From: Callorhinus ursinus
Taxonomy: Eukaryota > Chordata > Mammalia > Carnivora > Otariidae
Direction of reading: 5' to 3'
Length of the DNA stretch: 64,000 nucleotides
Assembly: GCF_003265705.1 (NCBI RefSeq)
Contig: NW_020312902.1
Coordinates: 11,942,093-12,006,092, forward strand
A program made the position numbers and the translations under genes. The notes below the pieces were generated by a model. That model was not told the origin of the DNA, searched no databases, and saw nothing but the letters and a program-made list of their open reading frames with translations. Below, piece after piece: positions 35,151 through 48,010 of the stretch; the first letter of the stretch is position 1; each line of letters begins with the position of its first letter.

Positions 35151-36372
35151 TTCTGCCTGTAGTACATGCATACAAATGATAATAGTCTCTGGGGGCTCAT
35201 AGAATGTCAACCAAGGAAACCTTCCTGAAGACATTTTTGATAACGTCCTTTATCCTCATGATTCTGAATTATTTCCATGACCATTGGTAAAACCAATTTT
35301 TGATTAGTTTGGCAGATACAATTATTGTTCATTTAATTAATCATCACATTTTCAAGGTGGAAGAAGCCCGTGATATAGTGCAACTCTCTCATTTTATAGA
35401 TGAGCAAATAGGCTCAATCTTGCCCAGCTGTTGCCGCTGAAGGTAGAAATAAGGAATAAGCAGCAATGGATAAGTAAATGACTATACTGAGGCTCCTCAC
35501 CTCTTATTGGAATGTTAATACCTCCAGGACCTTAAACTGAGTGAAGTCACTCTATACATCAACAATACTCAGTGATAACCTAATGGATCACCTTTGCATA
35601 GTGTGACTAGATCCAGAGGACACCCAAGGAACTAATTAATTTGGTTGATTTAATTAAAACAGTTGGGCAGTGTTTATCTGGCATTTGATAATGGATTTTG
35701 CTGGTCTGTTTCCAAAGTAAAAAGGGACTCTGGTGGTATCTGATTGATAAGGTTGTAACAGGAAACTCAGTGCTGTAGAGATTTAGCTGAAACTTTCACT
35801 TCTAGGGAGGATTTAGGAATAGAATGAAGTTCAATAGAATTGAGAAATGGACTAAGTGCCTCAGAGTTGCCTTCTGCCCTAAGAATCTGTTGGGAAAGAA
35901 AAAAAAAATCTGGTTAGCAAACAGTAAGAAAATCAATAATACTTAGGATGTTAATGATATTTGAAATTTAAAAAATGTGCTGTTATGAGCTAGTCTGAAG
36001 TGTGCCTGCAGAATGATTAATAGCAGAAATTGAGGATTCTTTTGGTTTACCTCAAACTCTTCCCCTTATATAGGACTTTGAACCCTATTTATAAATGGAC
36101 TTCAGTTTAAACTGAACCCTGTGGGTAAACAGACTTAAACTTGAACTCCAAAGGGATTTGTCAACTTGAGCCAGTTGGCTTATGACCCACTAAGACCACC
36201 TAGATATTAAAAAGTACTACTCTTGAATTTCAAAAAAAATTGGACCTCCCGTACTTCCTCCCTTAACTCACACATTCTTTGAAGAAATTTTGTTCCCAGT
36301 AACTCAGAAGACAAATTGATAGGGGGTAAAACCTAAGAGAGGGCTCTTGTTATGTAAGAGATCATTAGGTTA
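35151..36372. other. Unassigned stretch
   Basis: No gene recognised. A 16-bp perfect palindrome TTCAGTTTAAACTGAA lies at 36101-36116. A possible antisense MIR core is seen near 35385-35430. Confidence 0.35.
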
Positions 36373-36387
36373 TTGCCTATCTTTTCT

Positions 36388-37057
36388 TTTTTTTATGTGC
36401 ATTTTTCAAATGCTTTTTTAAAAATTTTTTATTGTTATGTTAATCACCATACATTACATCATTAGTTTTTGACGTAGTGTTCCATGATTCATTGTTTGTG
36501 CATAACACCCAGTGCTCCACGCAGAATGTGCCCTCTTTAATACCCACCACCAGGCTAACCCATCCCCACACCCTCCTCCCCTCTAGAATCCTCAGTTTGT
36601 TTTTCAGAGTCCATAGTCTCTCATGGTTCGTCTCCCCCTCCGACTTACTTCCCTTCATTCTTCCCTTCCTGCTATCATCTTCTTTTTCTTTTTTCTTAAC
36701 ATATGTTGCATTATTTGTTTCAGAAGTACAGATCTGTGATTCAACAGTCTTGCACAATTCACAGGGCTCACCATAGCACATACCCTCCCCAATGTCTATC
36801 ACCCAGCCACCCCATCCCTCCCACCCCCCACCACTCCAGCAACACTCAGTTTGTTTCCTGAGTTTAAGAATTCCTCATATCAGTGAGGTCATATGATACA
36901 TGTCTTTCTCTGACTGACTTATTTCACTCAGCATAACACCCTCCAGTTCCATCCACGTCCTTGCAAATGGCAAGATCTCATTCCTTTTGATGGCTGCATG
37001 ATATTCCATTGTGTATATATACCACATCTTCTTTATCCATCTGTTGATGGACATCTT
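36388..37057 (-). mobile_element. 5'-truncated L1 with short extra 3' segment
   Basis: Antisense L1 keeping the last part of ORF2 (about 36875-37057; reading WIKKMWYIYTMEYHAAI and ending at the family stop), the 3'UTR and the A tail. Exact duplications TTGCCTATCTTTTCT flank it at 36373-36387 and 37058-37072. Between two A-rich tracts at the 3' side lies a 19-base non-L1 segment (36395-36413), the layout of a short 3' transduction. At the position where two other copies here carry a premature stop, this copy keeps a tyrosine codon. Confidence 0.95.
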
Positions 37058-37072
37058 TTGCCTATCTTTTCT

Positions 37073-40000
37073 ACACAAGGAAAATTATATTAAGGGAAAA
37101 AGTGGATTTTTGCACTGCTTCATTTCCCCAGAATCCCTTGGCTGATGGCAGCCTTGGGCATAACCTTAAACCCAGGAGTATTAGGTACCTACGTAATATG
37201 TAGGTGTGATAGTGGTCGCTATCTATATGAGATGATAGATTTGCACTTTAATTTTTCATCATTATAAAAACTGGTGACTAACGTAATAAAAAATAAATAA
37301 AAATTAAAAAAATAAAAACAAAATAAAAACTGTACACTGCTGAAGAACTAATAAACCCCAACACAGCAAGCATTCCTTAGATGTTTCCATGATATTTATG
37401 AAAACCACATTTTTTCCCTTGTACTTTAGTATTACATTAAGAATTATGTTGCAAATGTATTAAATTCAGGAGCAGGGCACATTAAAATGTAAATGGAGAT
37501 AAAGGGTGAGGTTCAATTCTCAATATGATACTACTCAGGTTTGAAGATACCATCTTTGCATTTTTTCAGGAATGTGGAGTCCCTGATGGTCAGGATTTGG
37601 GGAACTGTGTTTGCCTTGGAGAGGACTTGCAGTGCCCCTTGGATCACAGGTAAGCTGCTTGTGTGCTGCCTCTTTCTTAGAACAGTTCTGGGTGTTTGGC
37701 ATCTTTCTTCAGATTTGACTTGTAGAAGCATTAAGAAAATATTGACTACAACCATGCCATATCTAAAATGAATTTATTGCTCTACCTTCTTTAGACTGGC
37801 CTGATCTTCTGCAAGTTACTCTGAAAGATTAAAGAAATTGTACAGGTTTTTCAGTGTGTTTTGGGTGTGTTTTTGCTGAGTTTGTAATTGGACATGAATT
37901 CTGGGCTATTGAGTAACGGTAACAAAGCACAGTAACAAGCTTTACCCTTCCATACTTCAATGGGCATGTAGATTTGGCCAGTTGCTTCTCTAATAGATTC
38001 TAATAAAACAATGCCTTTTCTTGGTACTTCACGCTTCTAAGCATGGTCCTGTATCTCACTAAGCCAGTCTCAGGAATTTCCTTCTTTCCTCTCTGTGTTT
38101 GGAAATAAGTATGTGATAGAATTCTGACCAATGGCAGTCAAGGAAAAGTCTTCTGGGAAAGTTTGCCCTATTTGTAATGCCAGACACAAAGACCTTGTCT
38201 TTCTTCTGTTGGAATTTTTTATGTCTGAAACTTACATCTAGAATTGGGAAACCATTTGTTGACCCTCAAGACAAAGCCAACAAACTGAAATGGCTAAGGG
38301 AAAAGAGGGAGGTTACATGTGTACCTGATGTTGTTGAGCTAATGAGTGAACTGCATTGGAGCTGCCCTACCTTGGAGTTTCTTAGGAGTTATTTTTCTTA
38401 ATATTAAGGACATTTTGAGTTGGATTTTGTGTGATCATACAAGATGTATTAACTGTTCATCTGCCTGCCCAGTTTCTCCAAGAAGACAAGAGAGTATGCC
38501 TAAACAATCAGTAGGAATAGGAAGAAGTAGAATAGGAAGAAAATCTGAAAGTCTACATCATGGGATCATTTCAGCAATGGTCCAGGGAACAGTCTGCTTT
38601 TCTAGGGAACTAAGCACAGAGAGGGGGAAAACTTCTCATTGACGTATGTAGCTTCTGAGGTCCACTTTGTAAATGAGGACGTGTAGAGAGAAATTTGTTG
38701 AAAACTAAAGCACAGTAGGACCCATAACTGGTATTATTCAAAACACATATCTGGGATTGAATCAAGCAGGATCTTGAATGCTGTCATTGTTTCAAAGCAG
38801 AAGACTATGGGCACAGATCTCAGAAAAGGGATAAGACCAGAAAAAATAGGCAAAACTCACAATAATGAATGATAAAACTTTCTAGACCTGCTTGGTTTCA
38901 ACAAACTCATTGAACTGGGTTTTGACCATAAGCCAGAGATCTTAGCATGAGCTTCTCACATGCTTAATTGGAGTAAAACATAGTTTAGCACACATGTGTA
39001 TATGTTATTAATTCTCCTGAAGTTCGCTTTCACCTAAACAAGTAGTGCAAATTAGAAATTGTCTCAAAAAGATGTGCCATTTTGATGCAAACCGAATCAG
39101 ATGGTTTATAATTACTGGTTAAAGTATAATTGCAAAGGAACTATACTCCTGATGAATTTTCAAGACTTGACTGAGTTGTCAATAGTATTCTTAGACCTAA
39201 AGCTAGTAGAAAAAGCATATTTGATTTATGTTGGAAACTTCACAAAAGAAAGCACACATACTCCCTTTTCTAGGGAAAAGAAAACACAAACAAAACCCAA
39301 TACAGCATTGCCATCAGGATGCAAGCTAAGATTAATAACCAATCCTTAGAGCAGCTTGATGAGTGGTTGGAGAAAATTTTACATTGCTTCAATTTAATTT
39401 TCTTTCAATTTGATAGTTGTTATGTTGAGGTTCAGAACTCGGATGATAATTTCTTTCCCTTAAAAGTTGAGTTAATCTCTTATGGAAACAGGAAGTAAAG
39501 AAGTTGAATATATGATGTGTGTGCACATGTGCCCTGTGGAATGTCAGGGAAAAGTGGAGATTTTATGGTTTAGGTGCAAGTAGGTATTCAGCTTTGGCCA
39601 GTACATCTTACTCATATCCAGGAGTTGTGGCTACTATATTGGACAATAGAAGTTTAAGGAAATATCAGTTAGGATGCTTTTGATGGGTCACGAAGAAACC
39701 ATTCAAAATGGACAAGAAATAGAGTGGTAGATAGGGCAGGTTCCATGACATCATTCGAGATTCAGTTTCTTTCCACATTTTCGTTCTGCATTCGTTGGGA
39801 AGTTGGCTTTGCACTTGAGACTACTCTACCAAACAACCAGAATTCCACAGAACATGATGTGAAAACCTCTGAACTAGATGGATTTTCATGTTTCTTTAGG
39901 TTATAAAATTCTGATTTATTCTATCTGAATATATTATAGAGAAAAGCCTAGATGCCTTTCAATCTGGAATCTTCCTCAGAACACCTATAGAACCAAACTA

Positions 40001-40963
40001 TAATGCTGAAGGCTTTATTTCTGTCTGAGAAATTCTGGTATGAAGAAAGATAAGTTTGGCAGAAATAGTAGGCTACACATGAACTGAATAGCACTTCAAT
40101 GTTGTGAGCAAAGAATTCACCGAAATTATAATAGGGAAAAAAGTTGGTTAAGTTCATTCAAATAATTATACACATTCAACATGAATTTAAGATAACTGAA
40201 GATGATAATTTGAAACACTCATGCAGTATTGGCAAGCTTGGGATTTCATTTACCCACTAACATAATGGCCAGAAAAAACTTTTAACTCTATAGTTAAATC
40301 TCCATGCCAGATTGTCAAAGGAGACCATTAGAATTTAATAAACCCTTTGATAAATATCTGGAATATAGAGGTATTTGTACTTTCTGGTTCACATGATGAT
40401 GACAAATATTCACTGTTTTTTTGTATTAAATATTAAAAAATTCACTCACACTATTAGTGTTTGGGATGGCCTCTGGGTGAACTGTAATTCAAGAAAACCA
40501 ATTTAAAAGCCTAGAAATCTGTCATCCACATATATCATACTGATAAATTTTGATCAACTGTCACTGGTGATTTTAAACAACAGCCTCCATTTTCAATACT
40601 TATGAATAAATAGGGTGTACTCAGTGTCTCATGATCCCAGTCAATCTAGAAATGCTTCAGGAACAGCTGCTCCCACAGAATTTTGGCTCCTTGAGTTTCT
40701 GTCAAAACTCAGAACTACAAATACTGCTCTGAAGATAGGAGGTGAGGGAAAACTTCAAGAGTGAAAATGATTTTAAAGCTCAAAATAACTCACATTGACT
40801 TTGGCACAGGAGTTCTTAAATCTATTCTTACTCAAGCCTATTCAGGGTCCTTTGTAAATGAAATAGTTTGCAATTTGTATAAAATCTCATCACGAAGCCT
40901 AACTTTGCATTCTTTTACCACGAAGGAGATGGGGACCAGGGGCCACCCATCAGAGGTAGGTAG
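37073..40963. other. Mostly unique DNA with an exon-like segment
   Basis: Contains the candidate spliced exon 37570-37649 (listed separately). A MER5A-like scrap ('gttgtggctactatattggacaatagaag') lies at about 39625-39655. Other frames are short and unsupported. Confidence 0.4.
37570..37649 (+). other. Candidate 80-bp spliced exon
   Basis: A pyrimidine-rich tract ending TTTGCATTTTTTCAG directly precedes 37570, and GTAAGC, a near-consensus donor after CACAG, follows 37649. The 80-base interval is open in two of its three plus frames; one of them would give a cysteine-containing peptide with five cysteines in 26 codons. Length is not a multiple of three. No protein family was recognised, no partner exon was found, and a non-coding transcript or chance match is possible. 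Confidence 0.3.
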
Positions 40964-41190
40964 AGGCAGTATACATAGTGGTTAAGTATTTGGGCTTGAA
41001 AGCTGGGCTGCCTGGCTTGAATTTCTGTTCTTCTACTACTAGTAGTAGGATCTCAGGCAGGTTGCTCAAACCCTCTGCACCTAAGAGCAAAATCAAATGG
41101 AATAATGCCACTCCCTAGAGTTGTCAGGAGGGTTAACAAAGTTGATACATAGAAAGAACAGTTCCTGACACATACTACTCAATATCTTTA
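40964..41190 (+). repeat. MIR SINE, near full length
   Basis: Clear MIR: 'catagtggttaagtatttgggcttgaaagctgggctgcctggcttgaattt', then 'gagttgtcaggagggttaa', then 'agttcctgacacatactactcaata'. It contains a chance 16-bp palindrome CTACTACTAGTAGTAG at 41033-41048. Confidence 0.85.
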
Positions 41191-42605
41191 AATGGCTCTT
41201 TTAATTTATTACTAAGATGTCTCTTTGCTTGCTATACTCTGCTAACTCCAATTTTTCCCTTTTTAAATAAGTAACATTCAATTCTTTAGAGCTGTTCAAA
41301 TCATCAAGGTATAAATCTTAACAATCTTGATGACATTTCATTCTTAAGTGGATAGGAGTCCACAAATCCATTTTGGAGAGCTCTCCATCATTCTCTCTCA
41401 AGAGATTAAACACACCTCTTGGAAAGTCAGAAGGTCCAGCTTGCTGTGGTATAGAAGGGCAAAAGTTCTTGAAGTAGCCATGAAGTGTTTGGGTATGGAG
41501 CCAACATGTTCTTTTGATAGGCTTTAATCTTCCATCAGGGTTATATTTATTCCTAAAGTCGTTTTCAGTTTCTGAAAGATGATTCATTTTACTTTGCATG
41601 TACAGCCAGAGAGGTTGTTATGGTTCCTAATTCTCTTAAATCTCTGGATATGAAATTCCTTTCAGATAATATAGCTGACCTGGAGTAAGTACTCAGTGAT
41701 TTGTTAACATGATAAAACCAGTAAACCACAGGAGACGGGGGAGCCCTCTGGGGCCTGTGATTTCTCATAGCACTTGTACTTTATGGCAACATCTTTCATC
41801 CTGGGAATATATTTGATTATTTTAACACCCTTTAAAGATAAACAATTTGTAGGGTGTTTGAGAGGTGGAAGCTTGGATAGTTTGCCAACACAAGGTTAGA
41901 TATTTTTTTTTGAGATCGAACTATTTGAACAAATGCTCTCACATCTTTGTGGTTCTTTTCTACTGAGACCAGAGATAAATTTATATTAGAAAAATTCTGA
42001 CTATGATCATCTTTAAGGAAGATACTTTTATACTGCTCTTTAGAGATGGGAGGTATTCATTACCTGACTTTTCACAAACTCGTGTCTTCAGCTACAACTC
42101 TACTTTATTTCAAGACAACTTAATAAAATGTCTTTGGATGAATTTCTCAATCAGAGCCCCCATGACATGTAATTAAGTAATGAAGCTCAGATTTTCAGGA
42201 AGGACTTTGTGATGAATTAGAAGTAGGGAAAATGACTTAACCAGGCTTTGTACAAAGGAAAGTGAAGTGTGACAAGGAGAAAATCGTGTAGCTAGAACGA
42301 CTAATGAATCTGCTCTTGTTTTAAATTATAACATTATGCCTTGGAAAGGAGTAAAAAGAGAAAAAAGGGGTCAGTAGTTGTGTTGCTTTTTTTATTTTTG
42401 TTATTGACTTACTGTAAGTCCCACAGCGATTATTCTGAGTTCAGCGTTTATAATAGTCACTCCTGATGCCTATTAAAATGGCAAATGACTGTGTCCCATC
42501 TAAGAACTCCTAAAGGAGGAATCTGAAGTATATGCACAATAAAATTAGAGACTAGCTGGCATGAACTCTCCCTCCATTTGCCCCATTTTTCTTTGTTCTC
42601 TAATT
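41191..42605. other. Unassigned stretch
   Basis: No gene or repeat family recognised; a 93-codon minus-strand frame at 41318-41599 has no motif. Confidence 0.35.
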
Positions 42606-42623
42606 TGCCTTTGCTAAATTTCT

Positions 42624-42823
42624 TTCTTTTTCTTTCTTTTTTTTTTAGAGTGAGAGAGAACATGCATGTGTGTACATGTAGGAGGGAAGGGGCAGAGGGA
42701 GAGGAAGAGAGAATTTTAATCAGGCTCCACGCCCAGCATGGAGCCCAACATGGGGCTTGATCTCTTGACCTTGAGCTGAAATCAAGAGTCAGACACTTAA
42801 CCGACTGAGCCACCCAGGCACCC
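42624..42823 (-). repeat. Can-SINE, older subtype
   Basis: Antisense copy; the body reads AGGCTCCACGCCCAGCATGG, an older Can-SINE form, with head GAGCCACCCAGGCACCC. Duplications TGCCTTTGCTAAATTTCT lie at 42606-42623 and 42824-42841 and match exactly. Confidence 0.95.
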
Positions 42824-42869
42824 TGCCTTTGCTAAATTTCTAATTCAGTCAAGTCACTGTCCATTCCCC

Positions 42870-43376
42870 CCCCCAGCTTTATTAAGGTAAAATTGACAAA
42901 TACAGTTGTATAATTTAAAAAATATAACATGATGATCTGATACATGTGTACATTGTGAAATGATTACCACAAGCAGATGAATGAACACATTGATCACCTC
43001 ACATAGTTAGCTTTTGGTGTGTGTGATGAGGATGCTTAAGCTACTCTAAGAAGATTAAAGGTATACAATACAAATATTAGCAACTGTAATCACACTGTAT
43101 AGGAGATCCCCGGAATTTGTTCATGTTCTAACTGAAGGCTTGAACCATCAACTGGCATCTCTCCAGGTACTTCACTCCTCAGCTTCTGATAAATGCCATT
43201 CTAATCCGTTTCTGGGAGGTTTTTTTTCTTTTTTTAGATTCCACATGGAAGTGCGATTATTCAGTATTTGTCTTTTTCTGTGTGGCTTATTTTACTTAGC
43301 ATAATGTCTTCTACGTTTATTCGTGTTGTTGCAAAAGGTGGGATTACCTTCTTTCTCCTGGCTGAATAATATTCCT

Positions 43377-43407
<31 letters not shown>

Positions 43408-43451
43408 AGTGTGTGTACATGCATGTGTGTGTGTGTGAATACCACATCTTT
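42870..43451 (-). mobile_element. Old L1 3' fragment
   Basis: Antisense L1M-type 3' end ('agctttattaaggtaaaattgacaaat', 'cattgtgaaatgattaccacaa') running into the last ORF2 codons (antisense of the IYT.EYYSA segment) and ending in a TG microsatellite at 43376-43438. Diverged, with no target duplication identified. Confidence 0.8.
43376..43438. repeat. (TG)n microsatellite inside L1
   Basis: Alternating TG with TACATGCA interruptions, located in the ORF2 3' end of an old L1. Confidence 0.9.
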
Positions 43452-45445
43452 TAAAAACTTTTAAAATTTTTATTATTGAAACAGTTGACATACAATATTG
43501 TATTAGTTTCAGGTATACAACATAATGATTCAACAATTCTATATATTTAATTCTTACCATAAGTATAGTCACCATCTATAATCATACAATGTTATTGTAA
43601 TATTATTGACTATATTCTTTGTGCTATACCTTTCATCTCTGTGACTGTTTTATTTATTTATTTAGGGATCTTGTGAATGGTGGGGGAGGGGCAAAAGGAG
43701 AAGGAGAGAATCTTAAGCAGGCTCCACGCCCAGCATGGAGCCCAAAGGTGCTCAGTCTCATGACCTTGAGATCATGAGCTGAGCCAAAATCAAGAGTCCA
43801 ACACTTAACCGACTCAGCCACCCAGGTGCCCCATTTCTGTGACTATATTATAATTGGACATTTGTATCTCTTAATCTCCTTCACCTATTTTGCCCACCCC
43901 CCCACTCACCTCCCCTCTGGCAAGCACCAGTTTTTCTCTGTATGAGTCTGGTTTTTTGTTCATTTGTTTGGTTTTTTTAGGTTCTGCATATAAGTGAAAT
44001 TATGTGGTATTTGTCTCTCTCTAACTTAGCTTAATTCTTTCTAGTTCCATGCATGTTCTTGTCAATGGAGAGATCTTACTCTTTTTTTTGGCTGAGTAAT
44101 ATTCCATTATTTACAATGTCATCTCACATTTTTATCTATTCATCCATTGACAGATCCTTAGGTTGGGTCCATATCTTAGCTATTATAAATAATTCTGCAA
44201 TGAAAATGGGTGTACAGGTGTCTCTTTAAGATCCTGACTTCAATTCCTTTGGATATATATCTGAAAATGGGATTGCTGGATCATCTGGCAGTTCTATTTT
44301 TAACTTTTTAGGAACTTCCATACTGTTTTACATATGGCTGTACTAATTTACATTTCCATCCAACAATGTACAAGGGTTCCCTTTTCTCTTCATCCTCATC
44401 AACACTTTTTATGTGTTGCTTTTTTTTGAATAAAAGCCATCCTAAGAAGTGTGAACTGATATTTCATTGTGGTTTTGATTTGCATATGCCTAATGATTTG
44501 TGATATTAAGCACATTTTTGTGCACTGGTTTGCCATTTATAGATCATCCTCGGAAAAATTTCTGTTCTATCCTCGTTCAGTTTTGATTCAGATCATTTAA
44601 TTTTTGTTTTTATTTGCTATTAAGTTGTATGACTTTCTTATATATTCTGGATATTAGCCTTTTGTCAGATATTTGGCTTGCAAATATTTTCTCTCATTCT
44701 GTAGGTTGCCTTTTTATTTTGTTGATCTCTTTGCTTTGTAGAAGCTTTCTAATATGATGTAGTCTTATTTTTTGTTGACTGTGCTTTTGGGGTCATATTA
44801 AAAAAATTGTTGCCAAGACCAATGTAAAAAAGCTTTAGGTCTGAAATTTAAGTCTTTAATTCATTTCATATTAATTTTTGTAAGTGGTATAAAATTTGGG
44901 TCCAGTTTTATTCTTTAGCATATTAGATATCCAGTTTTCCCAATACCATTCATTCAAAAGACCATTCTTTCCCCATTGTGTGTTTTTTTTTCAGCTTTTC
45001 TCAAAGACTTGTTGAAAGTATATGTGTGAATCCATTCCTGGGTTCTCTATTCTATACCACTGGTCTGTGTGTCTGCTTTTATGCCAATACCATATTGTTT
45101 TGAATATCATAGCTTTGTAATATAATTTGAAACTGAGAAGTGTGGTGCTTCTGGTTTTGTTCTTCTGGTTCAAGATTGCTTTAGCTTTTCAAGGTTTTTT
45201 GTGGTTCCCTATGAATTATAGGATTATTACTTCTATTACTGTGAAAAATGACATTGGAATTTTGACAATGATTGCACTGAAACTGTAGATAGCATTGGGT
45301 AATAAGGGCATTTTAACTATTCTTCCAATCCATGAATATCAGTTATCTTTCCATTTATCTGTCTTCAGTTGCTTTCATTAATGTCTTATAGTTTTCGATA
45401 TACAGATCTTTCACTACTGGTGGTCTTTTTTTACATTTTTGAAAA
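43452..45445 (-). mobile_element. Old L1 fragment, 3' half
   Basis: A second antisense L1 begins with its own 3' end ('ttattattgaaacagttgacatacaatattg') beside the previous fragment and continues through the 3'UTR and much of the 3' half of ORF2, about 1.8 kb once the nested Can-SINE is removed. A short minus frame at 44991-45173 still reads the conserved LYYKA...WYWHK...HTDQW block. It is 5'-truncated at about 45445 and heavily mutated. Confidence 0.85.
43647..43831 (-). repeat. Can-SINE nested in L1
   Basis: Antisense older-type copy (AGGCTCCACGCCCAGCATGG body, head CAGCCACCCAGGTGCCC) inserted into the L1 3'UTR. Duplications CATCTCTGTGACT (43634-43646) and CATTTCTGTGACT (43832-43844) differ at one base. 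Confidence 0.95.
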
Positions 45446-46294
45446 TATACTTAGATGCTTAGAGCTGCTGCAGTTAATAACTTAAGTTGAGTCTAGTTTT
45501 TATAACATTTACTTAGTAATGACCTCCTGTCATGTACAGAACATCTGGTCCTGAAGTCATGGATCTTGCCTTCAAGATGCTCATTCGTGGTCGAGTAAAA
45601 TACACAAACAAGCTAACAGATACCTGTGTCTGGTCAGTAATCTTTGAGATGTACTTAAAGTAGGCCCTGAGGGAGAACATCTAGCCTAGCATCAGGGATG
45701 TGGGGAGGGTCAAGAAATACATTCTGAAGGAGATAAAAAAGAGAGGTGATTCTAAAGTGATAAGCAGCCTTTAGGACAATGAGGCATTTGAGAAGATGGG
45801 AAAGCAAGATGGGGTGGGGAGAGTCCTTTCTGACAAAGTCATGTTTTTGGAGATAACACATCTTAGGTCATCCTGAAGATAAGTGTAGAGAAAAAAAAAA
45901 TCTTCAGATTTTATATTTAGGATATGGATTTTGTCCTGAAAACAAAGGGAAGGTTGACAAAAGGATTTGTTTTAGATCAATTCAGGTCAGATCATTACAT
46001 TTAACATGTAATGGTATCAAGTGGTGGAAATTTTTGCCCATCAAATCAGTTTGCAGTTTAGGCAACAAGGCATAATTCTTCCTTTCGTTGTGGATGACAG
46101 CAAACCCCCTTTGGCAATAATCACTCAGAGTTTCATCTCTGAAATAAACAGATAAGATTAATGGGTGATATTTACTTGAGCCAAAGCTTTATGCTTTTGG
46201 AATAAAGATATCCTAACATGCACAGGTGATGCTACATTAGGGAATATACATTAGCACAGCTCAGTCTACACATTAGAGGAACCTATTATACATA
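45446..46294. other. Unassigned stretch, possible L2 traces
   Basis: 'gatcttgccttcaagatgctcattcgtgg' near 45565 resembles antisense LINE-2, but the match is weak. No gene recognised. Confidence 0.35.
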
Positions 46295-47010
46295 GAGACG
46301 ATAGAGCCTGGTGACTGGGGATTCCAGATATAGATTCATGTGCTCTGGGTTAAGTCTGAGCCCTGCCATGTTCTGTCTGTGTGACCTTTGGTAAATTACT
46401 TAATCTTTCAAAGTCTCAGTATACTTTTGTTTTGTTTTGTTTTAGTGTGGATGATAATACACCTACTTCTCGAGAGTAATTAAAATTAGATAATATAGAG
46501 GTATGAGTTGAATTGTGCCCCCAAAAAACATATCGGGGCCTTAACCCCTAAGAAGGTATGACCTTAGATTATGACCTGATTTAGAAATAGTCTGGACAGA
46601 GGTAATGAAGTTGAAATAAATTCATTAGGGCAGACACTTATCCAGTATGACTGGTGTCCTAATACAAAGGGGGAATTTGGACACAGAGACAGGCACACTG
46701 AGAGACAGCCTCTGAACAGGAAGGCAGAGATTGGGGTAATGTATCTTCAAGCTAAGAAACACCAAAGATTGCCAACAAGCCACCAGGTGCTAAGAAAGAG
46801 GCCTGGAATGGATTGTCCCTCACAGCCCTGAGAAGGAACCAACCGTGCTGACACCTGATCTTAGACTTCTAGCCTCCAGCACTCTGAGACCAGACATTTC
46901 TAGTTTTTTTTACCATCTAGTTAGTGGCTTTGCTACAGCAGGCTTAGCAAACTAATACATACACATAATCTGCCTGGCTCATGGTAAGTTCTCAGTGATG
47001 ATTAGTTTTT
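46295..47010 (+). repeat. MIR SINE split by an LTR insertion
   Basis: The MIR 5' part and core lie at 46295-46502 ('ctctgggttaagtctgagccctgcc', 'gtgacctttggtaaattacttaatctttcaaagtctcag'), and its 3' end resumes at 46960-47010 ('ctgcctggctcatggtaagttctcagtgatg'). The two halves are continuous once the MLT1 LTR between them is removed. Confidence 0.7.
46503..46959 (-). repeat. MLT1-type solo LTR, antisense
   Basis: Antisense MaLR LTR: left end 'atgagttgaattgtgcccccaaaaaacat', middle 'gtatgactggtgtccta', 'tctagcctccagcactctgagacc', right end 'tacagcaggcttagcaaactaataca'. Both LTR ends are present, so it is a nearly complete solo LTR left by recombination or lost internal sequence. Confidence 0.8.
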
Positions 47011-47839
47011 CTTATTGTTAATACTGTTTTGTCACAGTCCCAGCTTCCTAATCACTCTGCCTTATCCAACATTGGTCATTTGGTGAGTGGGCATTGTTCT
47101 AGGAGTCAAGAGCAGGAAAACCAGAGGTACAATGCAATGTGTGATGCACAGGTACCTCCTAGGTATGGGTATAAGGCAGGGCCGTTCTGGAACTACTAGC
47201 ACCAGTTATTCCCCAGTCCCAGGCAGGGCTGGATGCTGACAGGACAGACCAGCAGAGAAGAGCAAGGACTTCAGAGATGAACAGACTAGACCTGATATCT
47301 TCAGAAAAGCAAACTAACAAATGAAACAAGAAAACACAAAAATCAAAACAACTTAATGATTTGTGGGCAAAGTGGAGATTTAGCATGTACTGATAAGAAG
47401 GAGGTCTGCTTTCATGGTGTGTATCTTTATTTCTTCCTGAATAAAAAATATATCCTTTTTATATAGGATTGACCACAACTAAAGATCGTTACAAGACGGT
47501 GAGGGGGCGAGGAGGAGAAGAAAGAGGAGTGTGTGGGGAGACCAGCTGTAGGTGATGATTTCTTCCACTGTGAAGGAGGCACGTGGCAAAATATCTCAGG
47601 AAGGTGTGAGGGAACCTGTATCAGTGCAATTTATTCTTGAGGGGCTCTTTTCAGGTTTGGGAGCCCATTCACTCTGGATTTAACATACCTGGGCTCTGCT
47701 CACACAGCTGACCAACCATTGTAAGAGAAGGAAGAGACGATAACTGGGAGTATGTGTGTGTGATAAAGGAGTAGGGAGGGGTGATGGAAAAAGAAAGAAA
47801 GAGAGGGGAGAGACAGAAAATAAAAAGAAAGGATAGATA
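47011..47839. other. Unassigned stretch
   Basis: A GAAAGAAAGAGAGGGGAGAG purine tract lies near 47790-47820. No gene recognised. Confidence 0.35.
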
Positions 47840-48010
47840 GGCATCATGATTAAGTACGTAGATTTTATATACTAGTTCTCTGACGTGGGGTAGATTATTC
47901 ATCTCTGAAGATTATTTCTGCATCTGTATATTGAAATTAATAGCACCTATCTCACAGAGTTGTTATGAGGATTAAATTAGCTAATACACAAAAACACTTA
48001 GATTTTTATT
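47840..48010 (+). repeat. MIR SINE remnant
   Basis: 'tctcacagagttgttatgaggattaaattagctaatacac' is the MIR 3' half; the 5' part is diverged. Confidence 0.7.

Noticed and set aside
36101..36116. 16-bp palindrome TTCAGTTTAAACTGAA
   Set aside because: Short enough to be chance in AT-rich DNA, with no repeated partner.
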